DNA from: a virus
Direction: 5' to 3' (one strand)
DNA length: 40,804 nt
Virus record (IMG/VR): IMGVR_UViG_3300045303_000171
Span: 1 to 40,804 of that record
This document shows, one piece after another, positions 28,376 through 37,784 of this stretch; position 1 is the first letter of the stretch; every line of letters begins with the position of its first letter. A program made the position numbers and the translations under genes. The notes under the pieces were generated by a model. It did no database searches, had not been told where the DNA came from, and saw only the letters and a program-made list of their open reading frames with translations.

Positions 28376-29634
28376 CAGCGCCTCGCTCTCGCTCTCGGCG
28401 ACGGCTTCGCCCGCGCCTTGCGCTTCGCCGCCGCCGCCTTCCGGCCCTTCGCGCGCGCCTTCGCGAACCGCTTCGCCGCCCGCTTGTCCGCCGCCGTCAG
28501 CTTGAACGGGTCGCTGAACGTGACCGTCACATCCATCGTGTAGCTCCCAGCCGACACGGCGTGACGCACCTCGGTCACCCAGCAGAGCATCCACGTCCCC
28601 TTGCTCGGGTCGCGCAGCCGCAGCCCCTGCCCGCGCCGGATCCCGAGCACCCCCGGGTGCGTGAACGTCAGCGTCCGATTCGGCTTCATCCGCTTCGCCA
28701 GGTCAGCCAGGCCCCGCTTCTTCGCCTCCGCCAGCGAGTCGATGCCCTTCATCGTCACGCTCTTGTGCACGATCCCGTACCGCGCCGTGAACGCCTTCCG
28801 TGTAACGCGCGATGTGATCTTCACCGTCTTGCGCTTCGTGTGGCCCTTGGCGTCCTTGCCCTTGCGCTTCGACCCCGTGCCGTGCAGCGTGATCACCGTC
28901 GCGTACGTCGCTCGCTTCGTGATCTCGTACGTGCCGTCCGCGATCGTTTCGCCAAGCTCGTAGAGCAACGCCGAGTGCGTCAGCCGCGTGATGTAGAGCT
29001 TCCCGCGCTTGAACCGGATCACGTACCGGACGCCCGTCTGCGTGCGCTCCGTCTTGTACGCATCCGTGATCGCATCGAGCGGGCTGCCGTTTTTCACGAT
29101 CTGCCGCTTGATCCGGTACTTCGTCGGCGTGATGGTGCCCACCTGGATGCCGTACTTCCGACACACGACGCGCGCCACCTCCGACGCCAGGAACCCCTGC
29201 TTGTGCGCCTTGCCGCGCACGAACCGGAAGTCGTCCCGCGAGTCCGCCAGGTTCTGCAGGTCATCCGTCAGGTTCCACGCGCGCGTCCCCGCCCGCAGCG
29301 ACAGGTTCGCGCTCTGCACCCGCATCCGCCACAACTCCGTGAACGACCCCTCCGTGCGGGAGCGGCCCATCAGCATGATCGTGTCCCCGAGGTTCACCCC
29401 GATCTTCCGCATCTGCGGATCCGGGTCCTGCTCCTGCAACTCACCGGCCAGCACCGGCCCGGAGTCCACCCACGACACGCTCACCGTCTCGTCGCTGATC
29501 TCGACCTGCTTGTTGCCCGGCTTGAGCAGGTACGTCTGGAACTCGTCCTGCGCCAGCGGCAGCGGCTTCTGCGCCACGTACGTCGGCTTCGCCGGATGCC
29601 GACTCTCCGCTCGCTTCGTCGCAGCGCTCGCCAT
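28375..29634 (-). CDS. baseplate hub protein (XkdQ-like)
   Basis: Product of 419 residues from ATG at 29634. VSVSWVDSGPVLAGELQEQD, LTDDLQNLADSRDDFRFVRG, FLASEVARVVCRKYGIQVGT, SPLDAITDAYKTERTQTG and PGVLGIRRGQGLRLRDPS follow the layout of the XkdQ/YqbQ hub family (related to T4 gp27 and Mu gp44). The C-terminal 60 residues are extremely Lys/Arg/Ala-rich. The hub closes the tail tube and carries the spike. The order after the LysM protein is the same as in PBSX. Confidence 0.82.
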   Translation of the reverse strand: MASAATKRAESRHPAKPTYVAQKPLPLAQDEFQTYLLKPGNKQVEISDETVSVSWVDSGPVLAGELQEQDPDPQMRKIGVNLGDTIMLMGRSRTEGSFTELWRMRVQSANLSLRAGTRAWNLTDDLQNLADSRDDFRFVRGKAHKQGFLASEVARVVCRKYGIQVGTITPTKYRIKRQIVKNGSPLDAITDAYKTERTQTGVRYVIRFKRGKLYITRLTHSALLYELGETIADGTYEITKRATYATVITLHGTGSKRKGKDAKGHTKRKTVKITSRVTRKAFTARYGIVHKSVTMKGIDSLAEAKKRGLADLAKRMKPNRTLTFTHPGVLGIRRGQGLRLRDPSKGTWMLCWVTEVRHAVSAGSYTMDVTVTFSDPFKLTAADKRAAKRFAKARAKGRKAAAAKRKARAKPSPRARARR

Positions 29635-29637
29635 GAG

Positions 29638-30570
29638 CTAGTGGCTCCCGACGGACGGCTGCGTCGGCGGCGACGTGGCCGCGGCCGACGGCGGCAGGTT
29701 CGGGATCAGGATCTGCGGGTGCCCCGCGAGCACCTTCTTCAGCCGCGCCGTCCGCACCGTCTGCCGCACCGTGCCGGTCGCGAGCGCTCTCAGGTTCTCG
29801 TTCCGCTCGATGCCTGCGGCCGTCAGCCAGGAGTTGCGGGCGAAGATCGGCTTGACCTTCGACGCATCTCCGTAGTAGAGCTTTGCCAGCCGCGCGACGG
29901 TGCACTGCGTAGCGGTCAGCGTCTTGATCGTCAGCTTCGCGCGGTAGCTGCCGGTCGTCTCCGCCCCCTTCACAGTGCCGCGCTTCGATGTCTTCATCTG
30001 CACCGTGTTGAACTCCGCGAACGTCGCCTGCACGTAGAGCGCGTCCGTCTCCCCGGCCCGCTCCTCCTGCCGGACGTTCCGCAGCGTCACCTCCACCGAC
30101 AACTCGTTACTGCCTGCCCCCACCGCCCCGAGAGAACCGCCGGGCGGCGCACGCAGCACCGACGAGTCCGCCATCGTCAGCACCATTGGCGACATCGCGT
30201 CCTGAATCGCCCGAAGCTGCGCCACCCGCACCTCCGGCGGCGCGAAGAACGGATGCGGCCCGCCGATCTTCTCAAGCTGAATCCCCGGCTCCACCCCGAG
30301 CGCGAGCAGGCTCGACACGTACACCTGCAACGCCGCCGGAACGTCCGCCATCAGGTAGTTCGTGAACACCGTGTCGAACACGTAGCTGGTCAACTGCTTG
30401 CCGACCGGCCGCGAGAACCTGACCCGCGACAGGGTGTCGTAGTCCGTGAACTCCACCGCCGTGTCGTAGTTGAAGTTCTCGATCGGCGCGGCCTGGAAGT
30501 AGAACGGCACCGCCAGGATCCCCGCCTTCGTGCGCGGCGAGCGCGACAGCACGCAGATCAGGCTGCTCAC
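29638..30570 (-). CDS. LysM-type tail protein (XkdP-like)
   Basis: Product of 310 residues; GTG at 30570 is chosen for its GTGA overlap with the tape-measure stop. The middle (DTAVEFTDYDTLSRVRFSRP, YVFDTVFTNYLMADVPAALQ) looks like hub-adjacent tail proteins. Residues about 225-292 resemble a LysM fold (LAKLYYGDASKVKPIFARNS ... HPQILIPNLP), matching XkdP. It may connect tape measure and hub, or bind cell wall. Confidence 0.72.
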   Translation of the reverse strand: MSSLICVLSRSPRTKAGILAVPFYFQAAPIENFNYDTAVEFTDYDTLSRVRFSRPVGKQLTSYVFDTVFTNYLMADVPAALQVYVSSLLALGVEPGIQLEKIGGPHPFFAPPEVRVAQLRAIQDAMSPMVLTMADSSVLRAPPGGSLGAVGAGSNELSVEVTLRNVRQEERAGETDALYVQATFAEFNTVQMKTSKRGTVKGAETTGSYRAKLTIKTLTATQCTVARLAKLYYGDASKVKPIFARNSWLTAAGIERNENLRALATGTVRQTVRTARLKKVLAGHPQILIPNLPPSAAATSPPTQPSVGSH

Positions 30571-33500
30571 GTCATCACCTCAGCGTCGTCCACCAGGCCC
30601 TGCGTCTCCAGCCGCCGCGCGAGCGACTGGAACGCCGCCTCAATCTCGCGCTGCACGTTGCCGCCGTGGTTCGTGATGTGCCCGATCTTCACCACGAACG
30701 TCGGGCCGCCACCGCCACCGCCGCCTCTCGACACGCTCACCGTCTCCCGGCCAGAGTCGCCGACCCCTATCAGCGTCGGCCGGTCGTACGTCGCCGTGCC
30801 GCCGCGACCGAACCAGCCACCGAACCCGACCCGGCCGCCCTTCGCGAAGCCCAGGCTGCCTGCCGTGTCCGCCGCCGCCGCCGCCTTGTTCAGCGCGCCC
30901 GCCTGCGCACCCGTCGCGCCAGCCGAGTACGCGCCGGGGAACCCGAACAGCCCCGAGTTCGTCGCCGTCAGCCGCAGCGCACCACCCGCACCACCGCCAC
31001 CCACCGCAGACCCCACGTCGCCGAGCGAGCCGGGGTTCGCGACGTGGTTCACCGAGAACCCCGACCGGATGCCGCCCGGGAACCAGCCCGCGCCGCCGGA
31101 CGGGTTCGCGGTGCTCGTCCCGAACGCGCGCCCGGCCAGCATCATGTAGACGTGCGACGGCGACGCGACGACGTTGATCCCGTGCGGGTCGTAGCCCTTC
31201 GCGCCCCACCGCATGAAGCTCGATGCCACCTGTGGTCCACCCAGTAGACCAGCCGCGCCGAGCACCGCCGACGTAGCCCCGGAGCAGTCGAAGCCGACGC
31301 CCATCGGCCCGCCGGTCGAGTGGCGAGTGCCGGACGACGGCACGCCGATCCGGCCGTGCCCGCCGCCCCAGGCGTACGGGTAGTGCATCGAGTCGATCGC
31401 GTTCGCCGCCCGCATCGCGCGCGCCAGCGGAGAGCCGCCCGACTGGCCGCCGGTCAGGTCGAGCGTCCCCGGGCCACGCGGAGCCGGGCGCGTCCGGCCG
31501 CCCTTCGCGAGGCCCGGCATCACGCCCGACTTGTCCTCGCCCGCCCAGTGAGGCTTGTCCTCCCGCGCCACCTCGCGCCCCAGCGACGTGCCCATCATCG
31601 ACAGCAGCCGGTTGATCCGCCCCTCCGTGTGCCGGTTCACGACCAACTCGCCCGGAGCCGCCATCTGCCCCGGCGCGATCGGCACCGTGTCCATCAGCCC
31701 GCTGCCGGGGATCCGCCCGCCGCGCGCCCGCTTGCTGCTCGGCTGCGCCGTCGATTGCACCTGCCCCTTCGCGTTCACCGGGTCGCCGCCCAGGAAGTAC
31801 GACCCCGTGGACTCACCCGTCGCCACGAACGCCTTCGCCTGCTGCGGGGTATACCCGAGGTCGCGCATGTGCTGGACGTACTTCGCCTGCGCCGTCGTCA
31901 TCGCCGCGTCCACAAGCTGCGCCACCTGCTCGCCCGGAGCGGCCAGCGCCTTCGCGAGGCCCTTCACGCCCTCGGCGGTGTTGTCAACGATCTTCTTGCC
32001 CTTCGCCTTGATATCGATGCCGAGCTTGTCGAACTTCCGGAGGATGTCCTTCTGGTCGCGATCGACCTGCCCCTTCAACTCCGGGTGTGCCTTCAACATC
32101 GCGTTGTCCGCGGCGATCCGAGCCAGCCCTGTCTTCCGCGCCTGAGCCGGGTCCGCGCTGCTCATCTGGCGAATGTCGAGCGCCGTCGCGGCCCGCAACT
32201 CGGCCCGCGTCCGCTTCGCGTTCTTGAGCTTCCCCGTCACAGGATCGACGCCCGCCGCGACCTTATCCGTCAGGCCCGCCGAGTACGTGGCCGTCGCCCG
32301 CCGCTTGTCCGTCCGCTCCTGCGAGCGCGTCGTCTTCAGGATCTCCTCGCGGTACGTCAACTCGGTCTGCAACCCGGAAATGAGCGCCTTCATCGCCTCG
32401 TTGTCCGCCGCTGCCTTCTCGCCCCGCGCCCTCGCCATGATCCCCTGAAGCGCCGCGATCTGCCCCGCCTGCCCCTGCGCGGTCGTCGGGTTCGCGGCCG
32501 TCGTCGCGGTGACCTGTTGCGCGTAGGACTGCTGCATCACCGGGGCCACCACCGTAGAGACGCCGTGCGCCCTCGCCGCTGTCGCCAGCGGCCGGTCAGC
32601 CGACGGTGCCACGCTCCGCTTCGCGACCTGCACCGGCTCGGCCGCCGTCGCGAGATTCGTCAGCACGTCCTGCCGCCGCTTCGCCTCCATCGCCCCGCCG
32701 CTGTATTGCGGGATCGCGCCGAACGTGGCCCCCGTCAGCGCCGCCGAGCCGGACTGCGCAGCCTGGTTCCAGAAGCCGCCCGTCCGCTCCGCGCTGTAGG
32801 CATCGAGCGCCGCCATCCCGGCCGCGATCGGCCACGCGAACTTCCCGATGCCGCGCGCCGCACCACCAGCGATCCGTCCCAGGCCGCCCACCTTCGCAGC
32901 AGCGCCCACAGCGCCCTCCGCGCGAGCCATCCCCGCCGGACCGGCCGCGAAGTCCGGCACGCCGCCGCGAGGCACCGGCGGACGCTTGCCGCGCCCGAAG
33001 ATGCGCCCGAAGATGCCCGGCCCGCCGCCGCCTGCGCCGCCCATCATCGTCGCCGCCGCCTCCGCCGCCGCAGCACGACCCGCCGCCGCGCCGACCAGGC
33101 CCCACGACGCCGCCAGGGCGCGCACAGCACCCGCCATCCGCATGATCCGCGACACCGCGAACGCCACCAGGATCGCCTGCCCCAGCCGCGGCACCGCATC
33201 GAGCAGCGAGTTGAACACGCCCAGGATCCGGTTCAGCAACCGCAGCGCCACCGTGAACGGCCCCACCATGTTCCCCGAGAGCAGTTCCATCGTCCGCGCG
33301 ATGTTCGTCAGGAGCACGCCGACCTCGGGGCCGAACGCCTTCTGGAAGTTCGTCAGGATCCGCTCCAGCGGCCCCACCAGGCCCCGCAGCGACCCCACCA
33401 GCGCCGCCGCGCCGCCCTGGTTCGCGCCGAGCCGCCCGAGCGCCTTCGTCACGTCCTGGACGAGGCCCCAAATCTGCACCAGCGTGTCGCGCGTCGAATC

Positions 33501-34694
33501 GAAGAACCGCCGCGTCGCCGTCTGCCCCCGAACCGACTCAGCGAAGTCCCGCCACGCCCTCGTCGCCCGCTCGATCCCGCCCCACAGCGTCTCCCCGAGC
33601 GGCGTCGCGGCGCGCAGCATGTCCCGCAGCGCGAAGTAGACGTTCTGCACGATCCGGCCGAACTGCTCCAGCGTCGTCCGCGCCCGCGCGAAGAACGCCT
33701 GCAGCTTCCCCGTCTCCCGGCCCGCCTTCGCCGCCGCGTCGATCCACCGCGTCCACCGGTACAGCGTCAGCGTCAGCCAGTCCGTGAACGGCCGCGCCGC
33801 CACCGCCACGTGCCGCAGCGCGTCCACCAGGTTCATCAGGCCCCGGCCCATCCGCGACACGATCCTGCCGCCCTGCTGGCCGATCGACAGGAAGTCCGCC
33901 AGGAACGAGCGCGAGGTGAACCGCGCCGACGCCTGCTGCGCCAGCTTCCCCAGCGTGTTGCCCATCATCGTGAGCAGCCGGTTGACCGTCGGAGCCGCCG
34001 TCTTCAGCCGCTCCAGCGACGCATCGAGGCCCTTGAACAGCCCGCCCTGCGCCGACTTCCGGAACTCGTCCACGAGCGGCTTCCACGACTTCAGCGTCTC
34101 CGTGAACCGCCGCGCCGCCGGAGTCAGCCGCGCCAACGCATCCGCGTTCCCGCCCATCGCCTTCGATATGTCCGAGAACGCCAGCTTCACCGTCGCCATC
34201 GCCAGGCCCAGCCCGGCGAACGTCGCCGGGAGCGCCCCGAGCAGCGCCCCTAACTGGCCGATCTTCGGGAGCAGCGATACCACCCCCGCGCCCAGCGCCG
34301 CGACCAGCGGGATCAACTGCGCGAAGCCGCCGATCATCAGCGGCAGCTTCATCAGCGCGAACACCTTCCCCAGCCCGCCGAACACGAGGATCATCTTCTT
34401 GCCGAACCGCTCCAGCGCCGTCCCGGACGAATCGACCTTCCGCTTGTGCGTGTCCAGCACCCGCGACTGCCGGTCTATCTCGCGCGACGCGGCAGTGGCC
34501 GACTTCGTGACCTTCGCCATGTTCGCGTCCAGCTTCGACAGGCCCTCGATGTGCTCCTTCGCGGTCACCTTGTCCAGCGACCGACCGAGCTTTTCCACAG
34601 CCCGATCGGCCGCCTTCGCGCGCCGCTCGATGTTCTCCAGCGTCCGCGACGCGCGGTCGATGATCCGGAAGGTGCCCTCGACAGAAACGGCCAC
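30567..34694 (-). CDS. tape measure protein with NlpC/P60-like domain
   Basis: Product of 1375 residues; GTG at 34694 follows the chaperone stop by 3 bases. The first 120 residues are coiled coil (RRAKAADRAVEKLGRSLDKV), then come membrane-like stretches (GGFAQLIPLVAALGAGVVSL, then AWPIAAGMAALDAY). Near residues 1110-1220 is an NlpC/P60-like peptidase: HYPYAWGGGHGRIG, the catalytic FDCSGATSAVLG and a later SPSHVYMMLAG supplying histidine. Tape measures set tail length, at about 0.15 nm per residue; the whole protein would suggest roughly 200 nm. The peptidase may open cell wall during injection. Confidence 0.9.
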   Translation of the reverse strand: MAVSVEGTFRIIDRASRTLENIERRAKAADRAVEKLGRSLDKVTAKEHIEGLSKLDANMAKVTKSATAASREIDRQSRVLDTHKRKVDSSGTALERFGKKMILVFGGLGKVFALMKLPLMIGGFAQLIPLVAALGAGVVSLLPKIGQLGALLGALPATFAGLGLAMATVKLAFSDISKAMGGNADALARLTPAARRFTETLKSWKPLVDEFRKSAQGGLFKGLDASLERLKTAAPTVNRLLTMMGNTLGKLAQQASARFTSRSFLADFLSIGQQGGRIVSRMGRGLMNLVDALRHVAVAARPFTDWLTLTLYRWTRWIDAAAKAGRETGKLQAFFARARTTLEQFGRIVQNVYFALRDMLRAATPLGETLWGGIERATRAWRDFAESVRGQTATRRFFDSTRDTLVQIWGLVQDVTKALGRLGANQGGAAALVGSLRGLVGPLERILTNFQKAFGPEVGVLLTNIARTMELLSGNMVGPFTVALRLLNRILGVFNSLLDAVPRLGQAILVAFAVSRIMRMAGAVRALAASWGLVGAAAGRAAAAEAAATMMGGAGGGGPGIFGRIFGRGKRPPVPRGGVPDFAAGPAGMARAEGAVGAAAKVGGLGRIAGGAARGIGKFAWPIAAGMAALDAYSAERTGGFWNQAAQSGSAALTGATFGAIPQYSGGAMEAKRRQDVLTNLATAAEPVQVAKRSVAPSADRPLATAARAHGVSTVVAPVMQQSYAQQVTATTAANPTTAQGQAGQIAALQGIMARARGEKAAADNEAMKALISGLQTELTYREEILKTTRSQERTDKRRATATYSAGLTDKVAAGVDPVTGKLKNAKRTRAELRAATALDIRQMSSADPAQARKTGLARIAADNAMLKAHPELKGQVDRDQKDILRKFDKLGIDIKAKGKKIVDNTAEGVKGLAKALAAPGEQVAQLVDAAMTTAQAKYVQHMRDLGYTPQQAKAFVATGESTGSYFLGGDPVNAKGQVQSTAQPSSKRARGGRIPGSGLMDTVPIAPGQMAAPGELVVNRHTEGRINRLLSMMGTSLGREVAREDKPHWAGEDKSGVMPGLAKGGRTRPAPRGPGTLDLTGGQSGGSPLARAMRAANAIDSMHYPYAWGGGHGRIGVPSSGTRHSTGGPMGVGFDCSGATSAVLGAAGLLGGPQVASSFMRWGAKGYDPHGINVVASPSHVYMMLAGRAFGTSTANPSGGAGWFPGGIRSGFSVNHVANPGSLGDVGSAVGGGGAGGALRLTATNSGLFGFPGAYSAGATGAQAGALNKAAAAADTAGSLGFAKGGRVGFGGWFGRGGTATYDRPTLIGVGDSGRETVSVSRGGGGGGGPTFVVKIGHITNHGGNVQREIEAAFQSLARRLETQGLVDDAEVMT

Positions 34695-34697
34695 GGC

Positions 34698-35485
34698 TCA
34701 GCCCCGGCTCGCTGTCTTCGCGCCCGCCATCTTCAACGCTTCCTCCTCGGCGAGCCGCGCGAAGCCGTAGATGAGGTGCCGAAGGCGGCCTGGGCGCGTC
34801 GGGGGCATGGGGTCGCCGCCTTCCCACGGCGTGTAGTCGTCACGCAAGCCGTGGTACAGGCGGTAGGGGTCATGCCCACCGTGCTTCCAAGCGAGGTACA
34901 GGAAATGCGCTTCACCCTTCCCAGCGCCTATGACTTTCCCGCCGACACTCCGCGCACGTCCTCGTCGTCGTAGCCGGACAGCCCGAACACGTCGTTCGCA
35001 AGCTGGATGATGATCCCCGGCTTCGCGCGGAACCGCCACGCGAGCACCTGCATCGGTGCCCACAGCGCGTCGCCGTGGGCGACCTGCACGCCCTTCGCCT
35101 TCGCCACCTCCACCAGGTCCGGCTTGACGGTCGCCGCCGCCACGATCCGGCGCGAGGCCAGGTCCGGATCGCGCTCGGTCGAGCCGACCCCGCGCCGCCC
35201 ACCCGCGCGCCCCTCCGACTGCTTGTTCAGCCGCCGGATCTCGTCCGCATCGAGCGCCCGGATCGTCCACGGAATCCACTTCGGCTCGTCGTCCGTGCCG
35301 ACGTTGAACTCCAGGTCGCGGGTGAACTGCGGCTCCTCGTCATCGAGGAACCACGCGAGGGCGGCGTCCTCCACGTCGTCCGGCAGATCGACCTTCTGCT
35401 TGCCGTCCAGCTTCGCGGCCTCTGCGACCGCCTCGTCCGGCGTGAGCTTCGCCTTGTCGTCCGTCGGTGCTGTCGTGCTTGCCAT
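34698..35485 (-). CDS. tail assembly chaperone, -1 frameshift product (gpGT-like)
   Basis: About 262 residues made by slippage at the GGGAAAG (34940-34934) near the end of the gpG-like frame. After AGK the -1 frame continues VIGAGKGEAHFLYLAWKHGG, then YRLYHGLRDDYTPWEGGD, and RLRHLIYGFARLAEEEALKM, ending 4 bases before the tape measure start. This extension has no start of its own. In lambda and many other phages such a fusion helps the tape measure fold and recruits tube subunits. The fusion is inferred from the site, frame and position. Confidence 0.8.
34928..35485 (-). CDS. tail assembly chaperone (gpG-like)
   Basis: Product of 185 residues. ATG at 35485 is chosen because AGGAGG lies 6 bases upstream (the frame extends 18 codons further without support). 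The sequence (KLTPDEAVAEAAKLDGKQKV, ALAWFLDDEEPQFTRDLEFN, WIPWTIRALDADEIRRLNKQ, ending GYDDEDVRGVSAGKS) fits XkdN-type chaperones. It ends at TAG 34928, three bases after a GGGAAAG slippery heptamer. It lies between tube and tape measure genes, its standard place. Confidence 0.85.
   Translation of the reverse strand: MASTTAPTDDKAKLTPDEAVAEAAKLDGKQKVDLPDDVEDAALAWFLDDEEPQFTRDLEFNVGTDDEPKWIPWTIRALDADEIRRLNKQSEGRAGGRRGVGSTERDPDLASRRIVAAATVKPDLVEVAKAKGVQVAHGDALWAPMQVLAWRFRAKPGIIIQLANDVFGLSGYDDEDVRGVSAGKS
34934..34940 (-). promoter_or_regulatory. -1 ribosomal frameshift heptamer GGGAAAG
   Basis: The minus strand reads gcG-GGA-AAG-TCA-TAG in the zero frame. Pairs GGA to GGG and AAG to AAA keep anticodon pairing after a -1 slip, and the next codons are GTC-ATA-GGC. 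The heptamer is the same one lambda uses for gpG-T. The zero-frame stop lies two codons on. Confidence 0.85.
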
Positions 35486-35535
35486 ACCCGCCTCCTGAGC
35501 GGTAGTGGGTTGCGGCGCATCTCGGTGCATAACGA

Positions 35536-35552
35536 CCACCCGCGCGGGGTGG
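35536..35552 (-). terminator. Short hairpin between tail genes
   Basis: CCACCC (35536-35541) and GGGTGG (35547-35552) pair with a 5-base loop, in the gap between the 35570-35764 gene and the chaperone gene. It is weak and lacks a U-run; it may modulate expression between tube and chaperone. Confidence 0.4.
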
Positions 35553-35569
35553 CGATAGAGGCCGTGCGC

Positions 35570-35764
35570 CTACGTGCTGATCACCTCGGCCGGTTCGTGC
35601 CACGCAACCGGCCCGGAGTCGAAGTTCCGCTCGTGGTCGTCCAGCGTGCACTCCAACTCGATCTCCACCATCGTCGCGAGCAGATCGCGCTTGCCGTGCG
35701 ACGGCTTCGACACGACCTCGGCCTTCAGCCGATGCCACGCTCTCTCCGCATCGAAGACCGGCAC
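35570..35764 (-). CDS. small protein between tube and chaperone
   Basis: Product of 64 residues. GTG at 35764 is taken as the start because it lies 4 bases after the tube stop; the frame is open further upstream. It reads PVFDAERAWHRLKAEVVSKP and then LLATMVEIELECTLDDHE. The family is not recognised. The position suggests a tail assembly accessory. Confidence 0.55.
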   Translation of the reverse strand: MPVFDAERAWHRLKAEVVSKPSHGKRDLLATMVEIELECTLDDHERNFDSGPVAWHEPAEVIST

Positions 35765-35768
35765 GGAA

Positions 35769-36299
35769 CTACGCGCCGGTCGTTGCCAGCGGCGAGGCCG
35801 TCGGGTTGCCCTCGCCGTCAACGTTGACGCGGAACGCCTTCAGGTAGTCCTCGTCCTCCCACGTGAACGGGAACTCGCGCTCCACCAGGTCGTCGCCGAT
35901 GGAGAACCCGATCGGCAGCCGCCACAGCAGGCAGCCGTCCAGCCGGATCTTCTCCTCGCCGAGCGCGTCCGGATCGTCGTACTCCAGTTCCAGCGAGAAC
36001 GGCTGCATCGGCACCTGCGTCCGGCGCGACTTGCGGTTCTTCAGGAAGTTCCAAATCTCGAACTCCCACTTGGAGTCGATCTTCTGGATGCGCAGCGTCC
36101 CCTCGCGCGTCTCGCGGCCGGGCTTATGGCCCATCCGCGTCTTGCCGACCAGCGGCACGTCGATGCGGTTGATCTCGACCGCGCCACTGACCTCGATCAC
36201 CTCGCCCAGCGGGATGTAGCCGAGCACGGGGTCGAGCTTGTACGCCAGGCCGTAAAGCCCGGAGAACCGGTACAGACCCTCGTTGGTAGCCGATGCCAT
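35769..36299 (-). CDS. tail tube protein
   Basis: Product of 176 residues from ATG at 36299, with a GAGGCGAA stretch upstream. It contains GLAYKLDPVLGYIPLGEVIE, NRIDVPLVGKTRMGHKPGRE and TLRIQKIDSKWEFEIWNFLK, the alternating strand pattern of XkdM-like tube proteins. It follows the sheath gene directly. Tube subunits polymerise as rings around the tape measure. Confidence 0.85.
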   Translation of the reverse strand: MASATNEGLYRFSGLYGLAYKLDPVLGYIPLGEVIEVSGAVEINRIDVPLVGKTRMGHKPGRETREGTLRIQKIDSKWEFEIWNFLKNRKSRRTQVPMQPFSLELEYDDPDALGEEKIRLDGCLLWRLPIGFSIGDDLVEREFPFTWEDEDYLKAFRVNVDGEGNPTASPLATTGA

Positions 36300-36329
36300 T
36301 TCGCCTCGCTTTCAGTCACACGGTCCGGG

Positions 36330-37781
36330 CTAGGACACCTGGATCGTGAAGAACACCTGCTCCACGGATCGGCCGAACGCGAAGCCGACCATGATCGCGA
36401 TGAAGTTGTCAGAGTCGGTCGGGGCCGGGTCAGGATCGACCATCACCGTGAAGCCCGGCTGGATCACGCCCAGGTCTGCGCGCTTCTGCGCTCGCGAGCG
36501 CGTCTCGCCGACCACGAAGTCGCGCGTCTTGTCGTTCACCGCAGTGCGGCCGATGATGTTGGAGTCCGACCACTCGGCCATCTCCATCTCAAAGCCCTGC
36601 ATGGTGCGGATGTTCTTCGGATCGCGGAACACGAGGTACGGCTTGTCCGCGTTCGACTTCGACGTGTACGTGGTCAGCGCCTTCTCGATCCGCACTGGCG
36701 CGTCCGGGTTGCTGTCACGCGACAGCACCATCACGCCAGCGTCGAACGCCTGATTGATCTCGGCCTCCGACGCGCCGAACAGGATGGAGACGCCCGCCAC
36801 CCGCGCGAACGTCATCGACTGCGCCTCGCCCTTCGCCGCCAGGATGCCCGCGATCCGGGGCGCAAGCTGAGCGCTCGACAGCACGCCAAGCTGCGCGTCC
36901 TGCACCGACCCCATCCCGAGCGTGATGATGTTCTCCGACGCCGCCGCCGCAGCGCGCGTCACGGCCGTCGTGATCGTCTCGTTCGCGAGGCCGCCGATCA
37001 CCGTCATGAACCGCTTGCCGTTCCGGTTCAGGTTCTCGCTCCACGTCTTCAGCGACGTGACGATCGTCGCGTCCGTCAGGTTCTCAAACGCGAGCGCAGC
37101 GAACCGTGCGTGCTCCAGCGCAGACATCGCCGCCGTGTAGTCGGCCGCCAGCAGCGTCCCGCCATCCGCACCGCTCGCGAACGACTGGTTCGCCACGACG
37201 CCGAGCGCGACGGTCGTGACCGTCGCCGTGGCCGTCACCCAGCCGGACCCGGCGTTGATCTGATCGACCAGGTTCTGGATGCCCGCGTCCGGGTACGTGA
37301 ACCGCTCCGCCTCCGAACCATCCACGAGGATGATCAGGTCGGAGTTTGCCGGGTTCGATGCGTTGTCCTGCACCGTCACCGTGATGCGGTTGCCGTACGA
37401 TCCGTCGCCCTTCGCCGTCAGCGTCAGGGCCGGGGCCGGGGTCGTGTTGGACAGCACCTTGGTCGCCTTCGCGCCCGCCGCGCCGACCATCCGGAACGCA
37501 ACCACTGCACCCGCGCCGCCGCGCCCGTCCAGCCCCTCGCCCTGGAACGCCTGCTTCACGGCCGCGAACCCCGGCGTGTTCTCAGACGGCCCGAACACCG
37601 CCTTGAACTCCCCGAGCGACTCGACTAGCACCGCCGTCTCCGACGGCCCCCAGTCGTGCGTGAAGGCCACGGCGACCGTGGAGCCGATGCTGGCCGGGAC
37701 CGTCGTGACATCCACCGACTCCCAGTTGACGTACGTGCCCGGCCGGGTCGGGCGGGCGCTCTTACTGAAAACTCCGGGCAC
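36330..37781 (-). CDS. contractile tail sheath protein
   Basis: Product of 483 residues. GTG at 37781 is the start, with AGGAGGAG about 6 bases upstream. It opens with MPGVFSKSARPTRPGTYVNW, a typical sheath N-terminus (GTY after a Pro-rich lead), and includes TVAVAFTHDWGPSETAVLVE, LVDGSEAERFTYPD, FASGADGGTLLAADYTAAMS and the C-terminal KNIRTMQGFEMEMAEWSDSN region. It defines this as a myovirus. The sheath contracts to drive the tube through the envelope. Confidence 0.93.
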   Translation of the reverse strand: MPGVFSKSARPTRPGTYVNWESVDVTTVPASIGSTVAVAFTHDWGPSETAVLVESLGEFKAVFGPSENTPGFAAVKQAFQGEGLDGRGGAGAVVAFRMVGAAGAKATKVLSNTTPAPALTLTAKGDGSYGNRITVTVQDNASNPANSDLIILVDGSEAERFTYPDAGIQNLVDQINAGSGWVTATATVTTVALGVVANQSFASGADGGTLLAADYTAAMSALEHARFAALAFENLTDATIVTSLKTWSENLNRNGKRFMTVIGGLANETITTAVTRAAAAASENIITLGMGSVQDAQLGVLSSAQLAPRIAGILAAKGEAQSMTFARVAGVSILFGASEAEINQAFDAGVMVLSRDSNPDAPVRIEKALTTYTSKSNADKPYLVFRDPKNIRTMQGFEMEMAEWSDSNIIGRTAVNDKTRDFVVGETRSRAQKRADLGVIQPGFTVMVDPDPAPTDSDNFIAIMVGFAFGRSVEQVFFTIQVS

Positions 37782-37784
37782 GGG

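Noticed and set aside
26573-28594. Longer start (28594) for the two-repeat protein
   Set aside because: The extra 73 residues overlap the hub gene in another frame and are Gly/Arg/Glu-rich without structure; ATG 28375 at the hub stop fits the coupling seen elsewhere.
31320-34253. 977-codon plus-strand frame
   Set aside because: It is antisense to the tape measure gene and has only Arg/Pro-rich low-complexity sequence.
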